Assembly (NCBI GenBank): GCA_014084085.1
Contig: NPFB01000047.1
Coordinates: forward strand, 769 to 64,768
Direction: 5' to 3'
Origin: Hondaea fermentalgiana
Taxonomy: Eukaryota > Sar > Bigyra > Thraustochytrida > Thraustochytriidae
DNA: 64,000 nucleotides
The notes under the pieces are model-generated. The model had not been told where the DNA came from. It made no database searches and worked only from the letters and a program-made list of their open reading frames with translations. Positions within the stretch are counted from its first letter, which is position 1. Every line of letters begins with the position of its first letter. A program made the position numbers and the translations under genes. Shown in pieces: positions 1 to 8,898 of the stretch.

Positions 1-427
1 CATAGTACGTACCCCGGCCACCTTGATGAGGCTTCTTCTTTCGATTTCATTCTCCTGTCTTTCGCCAACGAGGTTGCCACTCACAGTCGTCAGAGAAGAA
101 GGAAGGCCACCGGCCATCCCATCTTTCCTGACAAGCCCGATCGATCTTTTCATTCGATCTTCATTCTGATCAGTGAGTGACAGTCCCTCACTCACTGCCT
201 GTCACGCACGTACTCGCTCAAAATCGATTGCCAGGGTTGATTGATCGATTGATCTGCCTGCGCTACCTTGGCTGTTGCCGGTTGATCGATTGACCTATTG
301 ATCGATTGACTGACAGTGATTCATTCTATTCTTGCTTGCTCGCTTGCTTGCTTGCAGTGCTTGCATTCATTCCCCCATTGCAGGGAGAGCAGCGAGCAGG
401 ACGCGGACGGCGGGAGGCGCGGGACGC
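1..427. other. 5' flank of the EGLN-like gene, with repeats
   Basis: No credible CDS lies here. The stretch holds three exact copies of TTGATCGATTGA (241-252, 282-293, 298-309), a related CGATCGATC at about 138-146, and a short (CTTG)n run at 331-356. All sit within 300 bp upstream of the chosen start of the oxygenase gene at 428, so promoter or 5' leader sequence is the likely content. Several overlapping ORFs cross this stretch, but their N-termini only translate the CTTG repeat and are not believable protein. Confidence 0.5.
241..309. promoter_or_regulatory. Three TTGATCGATTGA boxes upstream of the oxygenase gene
   Basis: The 12-mer TTGATCGATTGA occurs exactly at 241-252, 282-293 and 298-309, about 120-190 bp before the ATG at 428. 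Its core is the palindrome ATCGAT. Related TCGATCGA-type sequences occur upstream of other genes in the window (the 55741 repeat, about 57004, about 31010). A transcription-factor or core-promoter element is possible; that is inference from position and repetition only. Confidence 0.3.
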
Positions 428-2095
428 ATGGTGCTGGACCGCGTGCGAGCGGTCGCGCGCGAGGGGTGGGCGGGATGGCACGTGGCCGAGGTGGTGCGGC
501 AGCCCTCGGGCCGCGCGCACGAGTGGCTGGTCCTGGCATGGCGCGGGGAGGACGGGCCGCGGACCTGCTGGCTCGTCTTGTGGAGAGACGGGACCTGCCA
601 GCTACGACTCGACCGAGGGCAAATGTTTCCGCTCCCGAGCGCCGACATCGAGGGCGCGGAGGCCGACGCGGAAGGCCTCCAGTCCTGGCTCCAACGCGCC
701 GCCGAGGAAGCCAAGAAACTGCCCAGCGACTTTGAGGACGTCCCTGGCCGCGAAGACCTCGCCGCGCGCGGCACGGCCGCCTTTCGCAAGCTCACGAGCG
801 GCCAAGACGCCCTTATCGGACCCCTCGTCGGCGCCGTGCAGTCCCGCACCGTCGTCGTCGAAGACCCCATCGCCTTCGGCGGACATTGGTGCCCCGAGCT
901 CCTCGAGGCCCAACTTGTACAGCGCCGACACACTGAGCACACGGACTGTGTCACTGTTTCCCCTTCGCAGCTCGAAACGCTGCGGTCCACCGGCTTGCTC
1001 GTTATGCCCAATGCTATTCCAGCTGCAGCCGTCAAACGCTTACGCCAAGAACTCTGCGGAATGGATCTCTCGCGCGGCAATCATGGCCAACACCCCTCGG
1101 TGCGCACGGATAAAGTCGCCTTTGTTGAATTTTCTGAAAGCGACGACATGGAAGGCGCCTTTGCCATTCTCGAAGACGTTGGAGCGCAAATTGGCAGCTG
1201 GCGCGGAGCCCCGCTCATGCGACCTACCCAGGGGATGGTGGCGCATTACGCCGCAGACACTGGCGCGCATTACAGCAAGCACTACGATAACGAGCGGGAC
1301 CATCAGGGATTTTGGCGGAATCACCGCGTCCTGACCGCCTTGCTGTATCTGAGCGACGACGAGTACTCTTGCGTGCTTCACGGCGGCGAACTCGTCGCCG
1401 AGGACACCAACGCCACGACGCACTCGATAAATCCTATGGCAGGCACGCTTGTGCTCTTTGACAGCCGATCCATCGAGCATGAAGTTATGCCGATGCGCCG
1501 TGCGCAAGACCTTGTCAACTCCGAAGTAGCCTGCTCTGTGAGGTCGACGTCGTCCTCGTCGTCATCTGCGTCCTCTGCGCTTGAACCTTCGGGAGCAATC
1601 GACGCCGACGCGGAGGGCGCGGGGGAGCGCCCCGCTCAAGGCGAAGAAAGCCTTCCTGCGGCCGTCCGCACTGCGCAGCGCTTTGCTGTCTCCCTTTGGT
1701 TCGTTGCAACGACCTTGCTCGAAACGGACCCTCTGCCGCCTTCGGGCATCAAGACACGGCCTCCGCCGCCTCCTCCAAAGCCGGAGGTGAGGGCTGTTCC
1801 ACGCTATCGGCCTCGGCGCCGAACTCGGCAACAGCAGGCGAACGGCCCCGACGGTGGCGACGCGAGCAACGGTAGAAACAGCAACAGCAACGACAATAGC
1901 GACAATCAAAATGGAAACGAAAACAGCAGAGATGACCAAGACGATGTCGAATACGACGAGGAAGACGACCGTCCCGTCAAAATGGCGCGAGTCGTCGTCG
2001 ACTCCTCGATTCTACGCGAAAACGCCGACCAAGTTTCAAATTGTAATGAAGGATCCGCAAGCAGTGAGTTTTCCTTCAACTTTCTTGGATCATGA
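428..2095 (+). CDS. EGLN/PHD-like prolyl 4-hydroxylase (2-oxoglutarate/Fe(II) dioxygenase)
   Basis: 555 aa if translation starts at the ATG at 428; an in-frame ATG at 332 would add 32 residues that mostly translate a CTTG repeat. The C-terminal half matches the HIF prolyl hydroxylase (EGLN) fold. It has the entry region (LRSTGLLVMPNAI, then RTDKVAFVEF), then GMVAHYAADTG, the iron ligands His285-x-Asp287 (KHYDN), the strand LTALLYLSD, the distal His351 (EHEVMP), and the 2-oxoglutarate arginine Arg418 in RFAVSLWF. In animal PHDs the distal His and Arg are nine residues apart; here 67 residues separate them because of a Ser/Glu-rich insert. The tail is proline-, Asn- and acid-rich and ends near 2095. 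In protists such enzymes hydroxylate Skp1 rather than HIF, so oxygen sensing through Skp1 is a reasonable but unproven role. Roughly the first 150 residues are not recognised. It converges with the condensin gene 270 bp downstream. Confidence 0.85.
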   Translation: MVLDRVRAVAREGWAGWHVAEVVRQPSGRAHEWLVLAWRGEDGPRTCWLVLWRDGTCQLRLDRGQMFPLPSADIEGAEADAEGLQSWLQRAAEEAKKLPSDFEDVPGREDLAARGTAAFRKLTSGQDALIGPLVGAVQSRTVVVEDPIAFGGHWCPELLEAQLVQRRHTEHTDCVTVSPSQLETLRSTGLLVMPNAIPAAAVKRLRQELCGMDLSRGNHGQHPSVRTDKVAFVEFSESDDMEGAFAILEDVGAQIGSWRGAPLMRPTQGMVAHYAADTGAHYSKHYDNERDHQGFWRNHRVLTALLYLSDDEYSCVLHGGELVAEDTNATTHSINPMAGTLVLFDSRSIEHEVMPMRRAQDLVNSEVACSVRSTSSSSSSASSALEPSGAIDADAEGAGERPAQGEESLPAAVRTAQRFAVSLWFVATTLLETDPLPPSGIKTRPPPPPPKPEVRAVPRYRPRRRTRQQQANGPDGGDASNGRNSNSNDNSDNQNGNENSRDDQDDVEYDEEDDRPVKMARVVVDSSILRENADQVSNCNEGSASSEFSFNFLGS

Positions 2096-2365
2096 CCGCC
2101 GCCTCTTGAGCCAAACCACGCATTTCTGTTGCCCAACTTCATTTTCCACTGTCTTTATTGCCTTTTGCGTACTGAACCCGTGCCACGTCTCGTCTACGCG
2201 CGCCTTTGCAAGTATTTCCTCGCTTGCAAACGAGCGCGTGTCCGAACTCCCGCACGAAAGCAAAACACAGCCATGAAATACCGAGAGAAAAGGATTTACG
2301 TATGTATACGCCAATGTCAAATGTCTTTCATCAGCTGCGAGAAACTAGAAAAAGGAGGTCCTTGT

Positions 2366-5300
2366 TCACGCGCTCGTTGCGATACCAAAGCGCTTGCTTA
2401 CCCGAGACGACGGGCCAGGTTGCAGTGCCGCGGCGGCCTTGGTCGCAGCAGATTCGCCACAAAGACCAAGCGCTGAACACTCGGCGAGCGAGACCAGAAT
2501 GAGGTCCTTGCGCTGCGCCTCGTCCGCGCTTGGTTTTCCCGTCTCTGACGATTTACGTTTCTTCTTGTTTTTCTTGGTACGCGGACCTTCGTCCTTGTGC
2601 GTCTTCTCCTCGTCTTCCTCCTCCTCCTCCTCCTTTTTCTCGTCATCGATGTCTTCATCATTCTCGTTCTCAAGATCTTCTTCGTTGGTAAGTGCGGAAT
2701 CCTTGGCCATGTTGCCATCTAGTCGAAGATCCCGTAGCGCCATTTCGAGCTCCGTCTGGAGGGTTGCAGGAAGCTTGTCAGGCCCCTCCTCGTCCTCTTC
2801 TCCCAAGAGGACCGGCGCTTCAGAGTTGACAAAAACTGCTCGATGAAGTGCGAGCTTGAGGAGCGTCTCGAGCGCAAAGGGCACAGTTCGTAGATTGGAA
2901 AGTGCTTTCATGAGAGCGTCGACCTGCGGAGCATGTGATCGCAAGAGCTCCTCACGGAAACCGTGTGGATTGTTGGCCAGAAGGTGTTGCAGACAGCTCA
3001 GCGCCACGAGAACGTCCATCGTCTGATTTTGCTCCGGCGTAGACGTCGATGATGACGACTTTGCACTGGCCCCGCGCTTGCGCGTCTTGCTAGGTCGCCC
3101 ACTCGTGTTCGTGACAGCATTCGGCCCTGTGAGAAAAGAAGATGAAGAAGCCTGCAATGACGCAAGGACGCTCCCCACGACAGTGTCGACTCGTCCCCAT
3201 GTGCAAAGACATTCGAGAACGGGGCCAAGATCGCGTACCACGTTGACGAGAAATTGAGGCGGCAAAGAAGCCTCGCCACGCGAGTACTGCTCAAAGGTGA
3301 TACCTGGCGAGTAAGTGAAGAGCTCTGCCGCAACCTCACGCGCGAATTCGCCATCGCAAGGTAACTGGCCAGCAACCTCGAGCAGCGCAGGCATGTCCCG
3401 GTCCGCATCGAAGCGGTTCGAGGCGAGCACAGGGCGCACAAAATCGGCAAAGCTAAAGGCATCTTGCATTTGACCGCGCGCTGTTTCGTAGCGAGACGAG
3501 TTGAGCTGCGTTGCGACGCTGCGCCAAATGGCTGCAACGGCACGGAGCGCTCCTGTGAGAATGGGCGTGCCGTCAATGCCCGTAGTGAGAGTTTTGGGCT
3601 TTTTGGATACACGTCCGCGCTTTCCGATCGTGGGTCCCGAGGTAAGTTGGGCTCCAACTTCGTTCTGAATCCACTTGCCAAGAAGCAACGCGAGTTTGCA
3701 GGCGGAGCCAACGCTAACGTGGCGATGAACATTGGTGAAAAATGCCATTGACGCCGTCGCGTGAGACTTGAGGAGAGCAAGGGCTCGAGAAAGCTGCTCG
3801 CTGCCCTTTGCCCCCTGAGGATAAAAGGAGTCAAGCAGGAGCTTGGTCAGCTTGGAACCCAGAGACACGTCCATTGCAAGACGCTCCAGCAAGTGATCCA
3901 CCTGCACGACCTCGTAAAACTTGATTGTTCTGATGCTCTTGACGCGGATGAGCAGGCTGAGCAGGGCATTGCGGACTTGCTTGGAGTGATCATGAATCAA
4001 CGGACTCGTATGGGGAAGCACGTCGTGGAGCGCGCCCTGCGCCAACGGGTTCTCGCTGATGAACTCTAGACCGCGCAGCACGGCCACGCGAACCTCTGGA
4101 CTGTTGGTGTCCCGCAAGAGATCGCCCACGAGCGTCGACAGCAGCGACACAGTCGCTTTCTTGGGAATGAGCTCCCAGAAGACGGACAGCATCCGGCAGG
4201 CGCCCTGGACAGCAGCCACACGTACGCGAGGGCAGACGTCACGAAGCAGGGTTTCGATGGCAGCAAACTGCTTCTGAAGCACCTGATCGGTTTCGGCGAC
4301 GCTGGCGTCTGGGTCTTGCAAAGGGAAGGCACGCGCCAAAAGACGGGTTGCGTTGAACCGGACGGACGGATTGGCAACATTGAGTGCCCGCCAAAGAATT
4401 GGGTTGTACAGGCGAAGAAGCATCGCATCGACTCCGCGAATGTGCTTGTTGTCGTGAAAGCCCGCCGAAAGCACAACAAAGACGGTTCGCGCGAGGTCAG
4501 GGTCTGCAACGTGCACGCCAGCGTCCATAAGATCCTGAATCATTTCGCCTTCGATGACGGCGAGAATCTCGGCACTCTCGTGCGAGGCCGAAGCCAGCTG
4601 CCAGGCTCGAAAGTACACATCCGCATAACTTTCAGCGAGGTCACTGGGATCGCGCGAGGCCCCCGAATTACCCATTGCGGTCGAAAGAGATGTCGATGAG
4701 GATGAAGAAGCTGCAAAGGGCAGCTGTGTCTTTATGGTTGCGTGAATGTCCGAAATAAATTCCTCGTTGAGACAACAGACTTCACTGAGGAACTTTCGCC
4801 CATCCTCGGAAAAGAGGTACAGGGGGCTCAAAAAGCAGCGAAGCAGCAGCTGCTTGAGCGTGAGACTGCTGTCATCCTCGAGATCGAGGAGTCCAAGCAT
4901 TTTGCGCACAATAAAGACACGTTTTACATCGGCGCGTTTGGCATCGTCCTCGAGGCTGTAAATGATGAGAACAGGGAGTAGACGCGTCACGAGCTGGCCC
5001 TTGTCGGGCAGATCGAGGACCCACCATTGCTCGCAGATGCGAGAGACTTTGCTTTGAAGTTCGCGTGCCGCCTTGAGTTCGAAAAGCGCGTCGTGCATCT
5101 GGCGTGCGCATCGCGTGAGACCCACGGGAATCCGCTGCCCTGCATGCGTATTACCGTTCTTTGACGCCTCTTGCAAGGATGCGAGACTTGTGAGGACGAC
5201 GCTGGAAACGCAGTTGAGGGCGGCAACCGCCGTCTTCTCGTTGGAGTCCATCATCTTGAGGGCGTCCCGCACCGCGTTGGCCAGGGTGTCCCAGGTTCGG

Positions 5301-5551
5301 GTCATGACGATTGACGACTTGCTGTCGATCTCTTGTCGCAAGGCCGCGCCCTTGCCCTTGCCAATGAATCGTACGGCGAAGGTCTGCGCAATCTCGCGCA
5401 CGCTCGCGTCCTCGCCTTCTTGTGAGAGCCCATCGGCGAGGGCCTGGGCCCAGACCGCAATGTCCAGCTCCGTCGGGCTCGCCGCATCGGTCTCGGCCAC
5501 GGCCTCGGGCGCCGTCGCTTGCGGTTCCTGCTTCTTTCGTCCACGCGGCAT
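2366..5551 (-). CDS. NCAPG2: Condensin-2 complex subunit G2
   Basis: 1061 aa from the ATG at 5551 (MPRGRKKQEP). The frame stays open upstream to 6025, but those 158 residues look like translated 5' flank, and the basic MPRGRKK start followed by an acidic linker is more natural. The middle is a HEAT-repeat region matching the condensin II G2 family. It includes a VRFNATRLLARAFPLQDPD block followed by VLQKQFAAIETLL, the CPRVRVAAVQGACRM repeat with FWELIPKK, VRNALLSLLIRVKSIRTIKFYEVV, and LLLDSFYPQGAKGSEQL. This is the non-SMC HEAT subunit that works with SMC2/SMC4, NCAPH2 and NCAPD3 in chromosome compaction. The C-terminus has a long Glu/Asp-rich stretch followed by a Lys-rich segment, likely a disordered tail and nuclear localisation signal. 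It is convergent with the oxygenase gene upstream of it on the map. Confidence 0.88.
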   Translation of the reverse strand: MPRGRKKQEPQATAPEAVAETDAASPTELDIAVWAQALADGLSQEGEDASVREIAQTFAVRFIGKGKGAALRQEIDSKSSIVMTRTWDTLANAVRDALKMMDSNEKTAVAALNCVSSVVLTSLASLQEASKNGNTHAGQRIPVGLTRCARQMHDALFELKAARELQSKVSRICEQWWVLDLPDKGQLVTRLLPVLIIYSLEDDAKRADVKRVFIVRKMLGLLDLEDDSSLTLKQLLLRCFLSPLYLFSEDGRKFLSEVCCLNEEFISDIHATIKTQLPFAASSSSSTSLSTAMGNSGASRDPSDLAESYADVYFRAWQLASASHESAEILAVIEGEMIQDLMDAGVHVADPDLARTVFVVLSAGFHDNKHIRGVDAMLLRLYNPILWRALNVANPSVRFNATRLLARAFPLQDPDASVAETDQVLQKQFAAIETLLRDVCPRVRVAAVQGACRMLSVFWELIPKKATVSLLSTLVGDLLRDTNSPEVRVAVLRGLEFISENPLAQGALHDVLPHTSPLIHDHSKQVRNALLSLLIRVKSIRTIKFYEVVQVDHLLERLAMDVSLGSKLTKLLLDSFYPQGAKGSEQLSRALALLKSHATASMAFFTNVHRHVSVGSACKLALLLGKWIQNEVGAQLTSGPTIGKRGRVSKKPKTLTTGIDGTPILTGALRAVAAIWRSVATQLNSSRYETARGQMQDAFSFADFVRPVLASNRFDADRDMPALLEVAGQLPCDGEFAREVAAELFTYSPGITFEQYSRGEASLPPQFLVNVVRDLGPVLECLCTWGRVDTVVGSVLASLQASSSSFLTGPNAVTNTSGRPSKTRKRGASAKSSSSTSTPEQNQTMDVLVALSCLQHLLANNPHGFREELLRSHAPQVDALMKALSNLRTVPFALETLLKLALHRAVFVNSEAPVLLGEEDEEGPDKLPATLQTELEMALRDLRLDGNMAKDSALTNEEDLENENDEDIDDEKKEEEEEEDEEKTHKDEGPRTKKNKKKRKSSETGKPSADEAQRKDLILVSLAECSALGLCGESAATKAAAALQPGPSSRVSKRFGIATSA

Positions 5552-6374
5552 TCTCTCGAGCTGCCTCGCGCACGCACGCGCGTACGCGCCTTCCTGACTC
5601 TTCTCCTCTTCCTCGGGTCTGTCTGTTCTGTCTGCTCCGCGCTGGTCTGCTCTCGACTGCTCTCGCGACGGTTGCACGCTCAACTTTCCAAAAGCCGAGC
5701 AGACGGGAAAAGGAGAGCGAGCATTTTGGCGGTTAGGCCTTGTTTTTGAGAAAACGTGACACGGAATAGAAGCGAACCAAGCACGTGCGCGCGGGCATGC
5801 GATGCCGCACATTTGAGGATTTATGGTAAGCATGCAGGTTGCAGCAAGCGACACCAGCCACCTGAGGCAAGTGAATGAATGACTGACTGACTGTGAAGTC
5901 TGCATGAGAGCTTGCCTCAAGTTTGGAATGAACTGGTTGCAAACGGAGAAAGAGAATCCTTTAGAGCAATATGCGACGGCAATGCGCTGGCAAAGAAAGT
6001 GCATCCGGGCCCACACCCTAAACATAACGTAGTAAATCTAGAGCTGTCTATGTCCCGAAAATATCTTCGCAATGGTCACAAGAATCGAAGAGTTTTCTCA
6101 ACACAACGGCAGCCAGCCCAGCCAGCCAGGCACTCACGTAATCATCACCTGTTTGTTGGCAATGTATGGATCATTCGAACATCTGGGTTAGCCATCACAA
6201 AATAGACCTAGTACCGCGTGCTCGCTGAGGGGGAGAATGTAATAAAGAGAGGTAGGTGGGTGCAAATTGAGGAGTCAGTCGAAAGAAGAAAAGCAAGTCC
6301 GAACAAATATAAGGGAAGACTCGAGTCAAGAAGAAGAAGAGAGTCCAAACTGCGGACAATGAGAAGGACCTCGA

Positions 6375-6396
6375 GGGGGGGGGGGGGGGGGGGGGG
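6375..6396 (+). repeat. Poly-G tract of 22 residues
   Basis: An uninterrupted run of 22 G within a purine-rich stretch at about 6280-6405. It can form G-quadruplex structure and is also a typical place for sequencing length error. It lies in the spacer between NCAPG2 and PACRG. Confidence 0.95.
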
Positions 6397-6829
6397 AGAA
6401 GGACGAGCCCACAAATTTCCTGAGACGTCCCCTATCTTTCGGGATCGAATGAATGAACAAAATGAACGCCCTGATCGTGTGAAAAGTCTTATTCCCACCA
6501 ACAAACACTTCGCTGAACTTGGCCACATAGCACGTTGAGAGCGACAGCGACTTGCATGATAATACACGTAGACATGTGCAAGCGAGCCGTGGCTTCTTCC
6601 AAGCCCAGCCGCAAGCAGCGGACGCATTTGCCAGCCCGCGCCAACACGCATTGCAACGTCTTTGCATTCAGCCCAAAGAAACCTTATTCTCTTGACCATA
6701 TAGAGCGCAAATATGATCTTGCTTCACATCAAGACCTTGTTTTTGATCAAAATGAGATATTTGAATTTGATTCAGTGACTTTGGAAGGGTCTTCTTTGCA
6801 AAAAAACATCAAAATCTTGCTTTGGATTT

Positions 6830-7060
6830 TTTAACAGTCTCTCTAAATACTACAAGATATATTTTTCATATACTTCAAATCTACTTATTGTGTGCAAAAT
6901 ATATATACTTTTAAATTTTTTCTTCAAAAAATCTATCTTTACCTGCATTAATTTTATACTATCTGGTACTTATCTGGATATATGTACTTATTTTGAATAT
7001 AAAAAAGAATAAAGTATGTTCTAACATCAGTTTTCTAATCAAATGCTATTGCGCATTCTA
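6830..7060. other. AT-rich island
   Basis: About 230 bases dominated by A and T (runs such as TTTTAAATTTTTTC and ATATATACTT), with the flanks from 6690 to 7140 also AT-biased. The rest of the window is clearly GC-richer. No ORF is present. It could be an old insertion, a scaffold attachment or replication-associated sequence, or simply an untranscribed spacer; nothing in the sequence decides between these. Confidence 0.6.
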
Positions 7061-7144
7061 ACTTTAGGTCATGGTTCAAGCAGCTCTAGGAGTTCGAGAG
7101 AATACATATCGAGATCCAAAGCTCTAGAAAAGAATTTAGATGTC

Positions 7145-7168
7145 TACGACAGAAAAGGCACTGTCGTA
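7145..7168. repeat. Perfect 8-bp inverted repeat followed by GTAAGTGACC
   Basis: TACGACAG at 7145-7152 and CTGTCGTA at 7161-7168 are exact reverse complements around an 8-base loop. The right arm overlaps the 10-mer GTAAGTGACC (7166-7175). The same 10-mer recurs at 7483-7492, again directly after an inverted repeat. Confidence 0.6.
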
Positions 7169-7467
7169 AGTGACCTCGCTAACTGATTTGGATAAAATTT
7201 ATTGCAAATTTCAACTTCGGAGAACCAACCACCTTCAAGGCGTAAGCCATCATGGCTCACGATCCCTTCTCCGACCCCTGTACCAACTTACTGTCAATTC
7301 TCAAGCCTGGCGACGTGTCTTATGCCCCCCCCCCCTCCCCCCCCCGCCTCTGTCTACCCAGTCGTTGCTTTCCGCCCAGTGTTGAGGCGGGCGTTCGACG
7401 CCAAGCTCCAAACCCGAGCGCGTTCGCCGCGGGCCCATTGCTCGCCCGGTGGAGGGTAGAGTGTGCC

Positions 7468-7545
7468 GCGCAACGGTTGCGCGTAAGTGACCCTTTTAGA
7501 CGATATCATGTCCCGGCGGACATCGTCTACACTTTACTGTAGACG
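7468..7545. repeat. Cluster of three inverted repeats around a second GTAAGTGACC
   Basis: GCGCAA/TTGCGC (7468-7473 and 7477-7482) directly precedes GTAAGTGACC (7483-7492). It is followed by an imperfect stem, AGACG..ATGTCC (7498-7513) with GGACATCGTCT (7518-7528), and then a perfect 7-bp stem, CGTCTAC/GTAGACG (7524-7530 and 7539-7545). The last two stems share CGTCT and are mutually exclusive, as in an RNA switch or overlapping terminal repeats. No function is assigned. Confidence 0.5.
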
Positions 7546-7553
7546 GCTCCGTC

Positions 7554-8600
7554 GTGGCAGCCAGCTTCTTGAGTGGAGTTGCTGCTTGTGCCGGCAGCAC
7601 GGATTTACAACTGCTGGCGCCGGTAGCAGCAGCGACCGCGCCAGACCCCCCTGCGCCGGGTGTCTGCATTTCTGTCGGATCGTCTCAATCCCGGAAAAAT
7701 CTCCGCCACCCACGGGGGCGATGGGTTGCAGAGAGCTCACTCAGTCCGGTCCAATTTAAATGCGGTCGCGTGGCCTTTGAGGTGTGCGCGGTGGCCCACG
7801 CTGCAACTACCCTGGCTTCGATTCCACACGACGAGTACCTACGTTACAATGCATGGTAAGGAAGCTTTTGCCGAAATGAAGATTCGATATTAATTGACTG
7901 CAAAGGAAGCCAAGAACCTCATCAAGCTTCTCCGTTTGGAAAATGAAGGCACGCGCCGACGCGCTGAGTTAAACCAGTCGCGACCTCGGCAAGTTCCCCA
8001 GTCTTAACATTCACACCGACGGTGATCGCAATGACTTAGATGCACAGAATGACGTGTCCGGTGTGCAGTCAGAAATGGATGAATCCCGCTCGGAGGCCAC
8101 TGCTCGAGGTGACCGAAGTGAATTCATCCCAAAAGTGCGAAAAAACTATACAATGACGATGATGAGCGAGCGATCTCCTTAACTTCACACTACTGAGTAG
8201 CCAGGTCTCAACTCTCTTTTCCAGGATGACCATCACGAGAGCAAATAAGTCGATGCGAACTTGATCGAGGGGACTGGCGTGGAGGATGATTGCAGGCGTG
8301 ACCTTTCGAGAGCCGCAAGACTCAGCGAGATCCACACCGAGATCTAATCGCACAATGTCATCCGTCACGTAATCGTAAACGAGGTGGCTACTCTTCAATG
8401 AAATGATCACACCGAGCGGAGATGCTGTCGTCGCCAAGTCCAGATCTGCAGTTGTCTGTGGGTAGAAGAATCAGTGTGCTTCAAGTGGTGTGCAGCGAAT
8501 GAGTGCATTGTTCACTGAGGCTCGAATGTCCAGCATGATTATAGTTTTAGAGTCGCGCGATGCTAGGGCCATTCCAGGGATCCCGCATGAGGAAGGATCT
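7554..8600. pseudogene. Possible decayed coding sequence, perhaps from a retroelement
   Basis: On the plus strand, protein-like stretches appear in shifting frames: one open to 7859, then KEAFAEMKIRY and KEAKNLIKLLRLENEG around 7855-7950, then a stop-free stretch of about 70 codons ending near 8180. On the minus strand, 8580-8070 reads through one stop and includes IIMLDIRASVNNALI, which loosely resembles the active-site strand of retroelement aspartic proteases (LDxGAS), followed by a 122-residue ORF (8069-8437). Stops and frameshifts rule out an intact gene. The two strands giving weak signals makes a single origin uncertain, so this is a low-confidence reading. Confidence 0.22.
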
Positions 8601-8898
8601 GAGAGATTGGCTGTGATCCACAGATGTACTGGTATGAATGGCTGCACTTCAATGCTGGCCGGTCAGCGTGTGATGACGATTTTGCCCCATATTGTCACAG
8701 AATTTGCAAAACAAAGTGCGCGCTCTCTCTCCACGATGCTGTCTGGATTACTTCGAAAAGGAGTGATACGGCATGCGTGCTCTTGATATGCCTGTGTCAC
8801 TTCAAGTAAAAAATGAAAAGTTCGTGATCTTACTCAAGGAGGCTGGCTGGCTTACTTTGAAGCAAAAATAAGAAGTGTGTGCTTCGAAAATGGCTTTT

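Larger units (their letters stand above)
5552..8898. other. Gene-poor interval between NCAPG2 and PACRG
   Basis: This 3.3-kb stretch has no ORF I would call a gene. It contains the probable promoter of NCAPG2 (next to 5551), a 22-base G tract, an AT-rich island at about 6830-7060, C-rich tracts at 7325-7345, inverted repeats at 7145-7545, and a region from about 7554 to 8600 that looks like broken coding sequence. Short ORFs here (for example 6208-6699 on the minus strand) run through simple repeats and show no protein-like pattern. Confidence 0.6.

Noticed and set aside
306..1334. Overlapping ORF in another frame of the oxygenase gene
   Set aside because: It has no recognisable domain and lies on the frame shadow of the EGLN-like gene, which has clear catalytic residues.
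6208..6699. 163-codon minus-strand ORF over the poly-G tract
   Set aside because: It translates the C tract as polyproline and has no protein-like pattern elsewhere.
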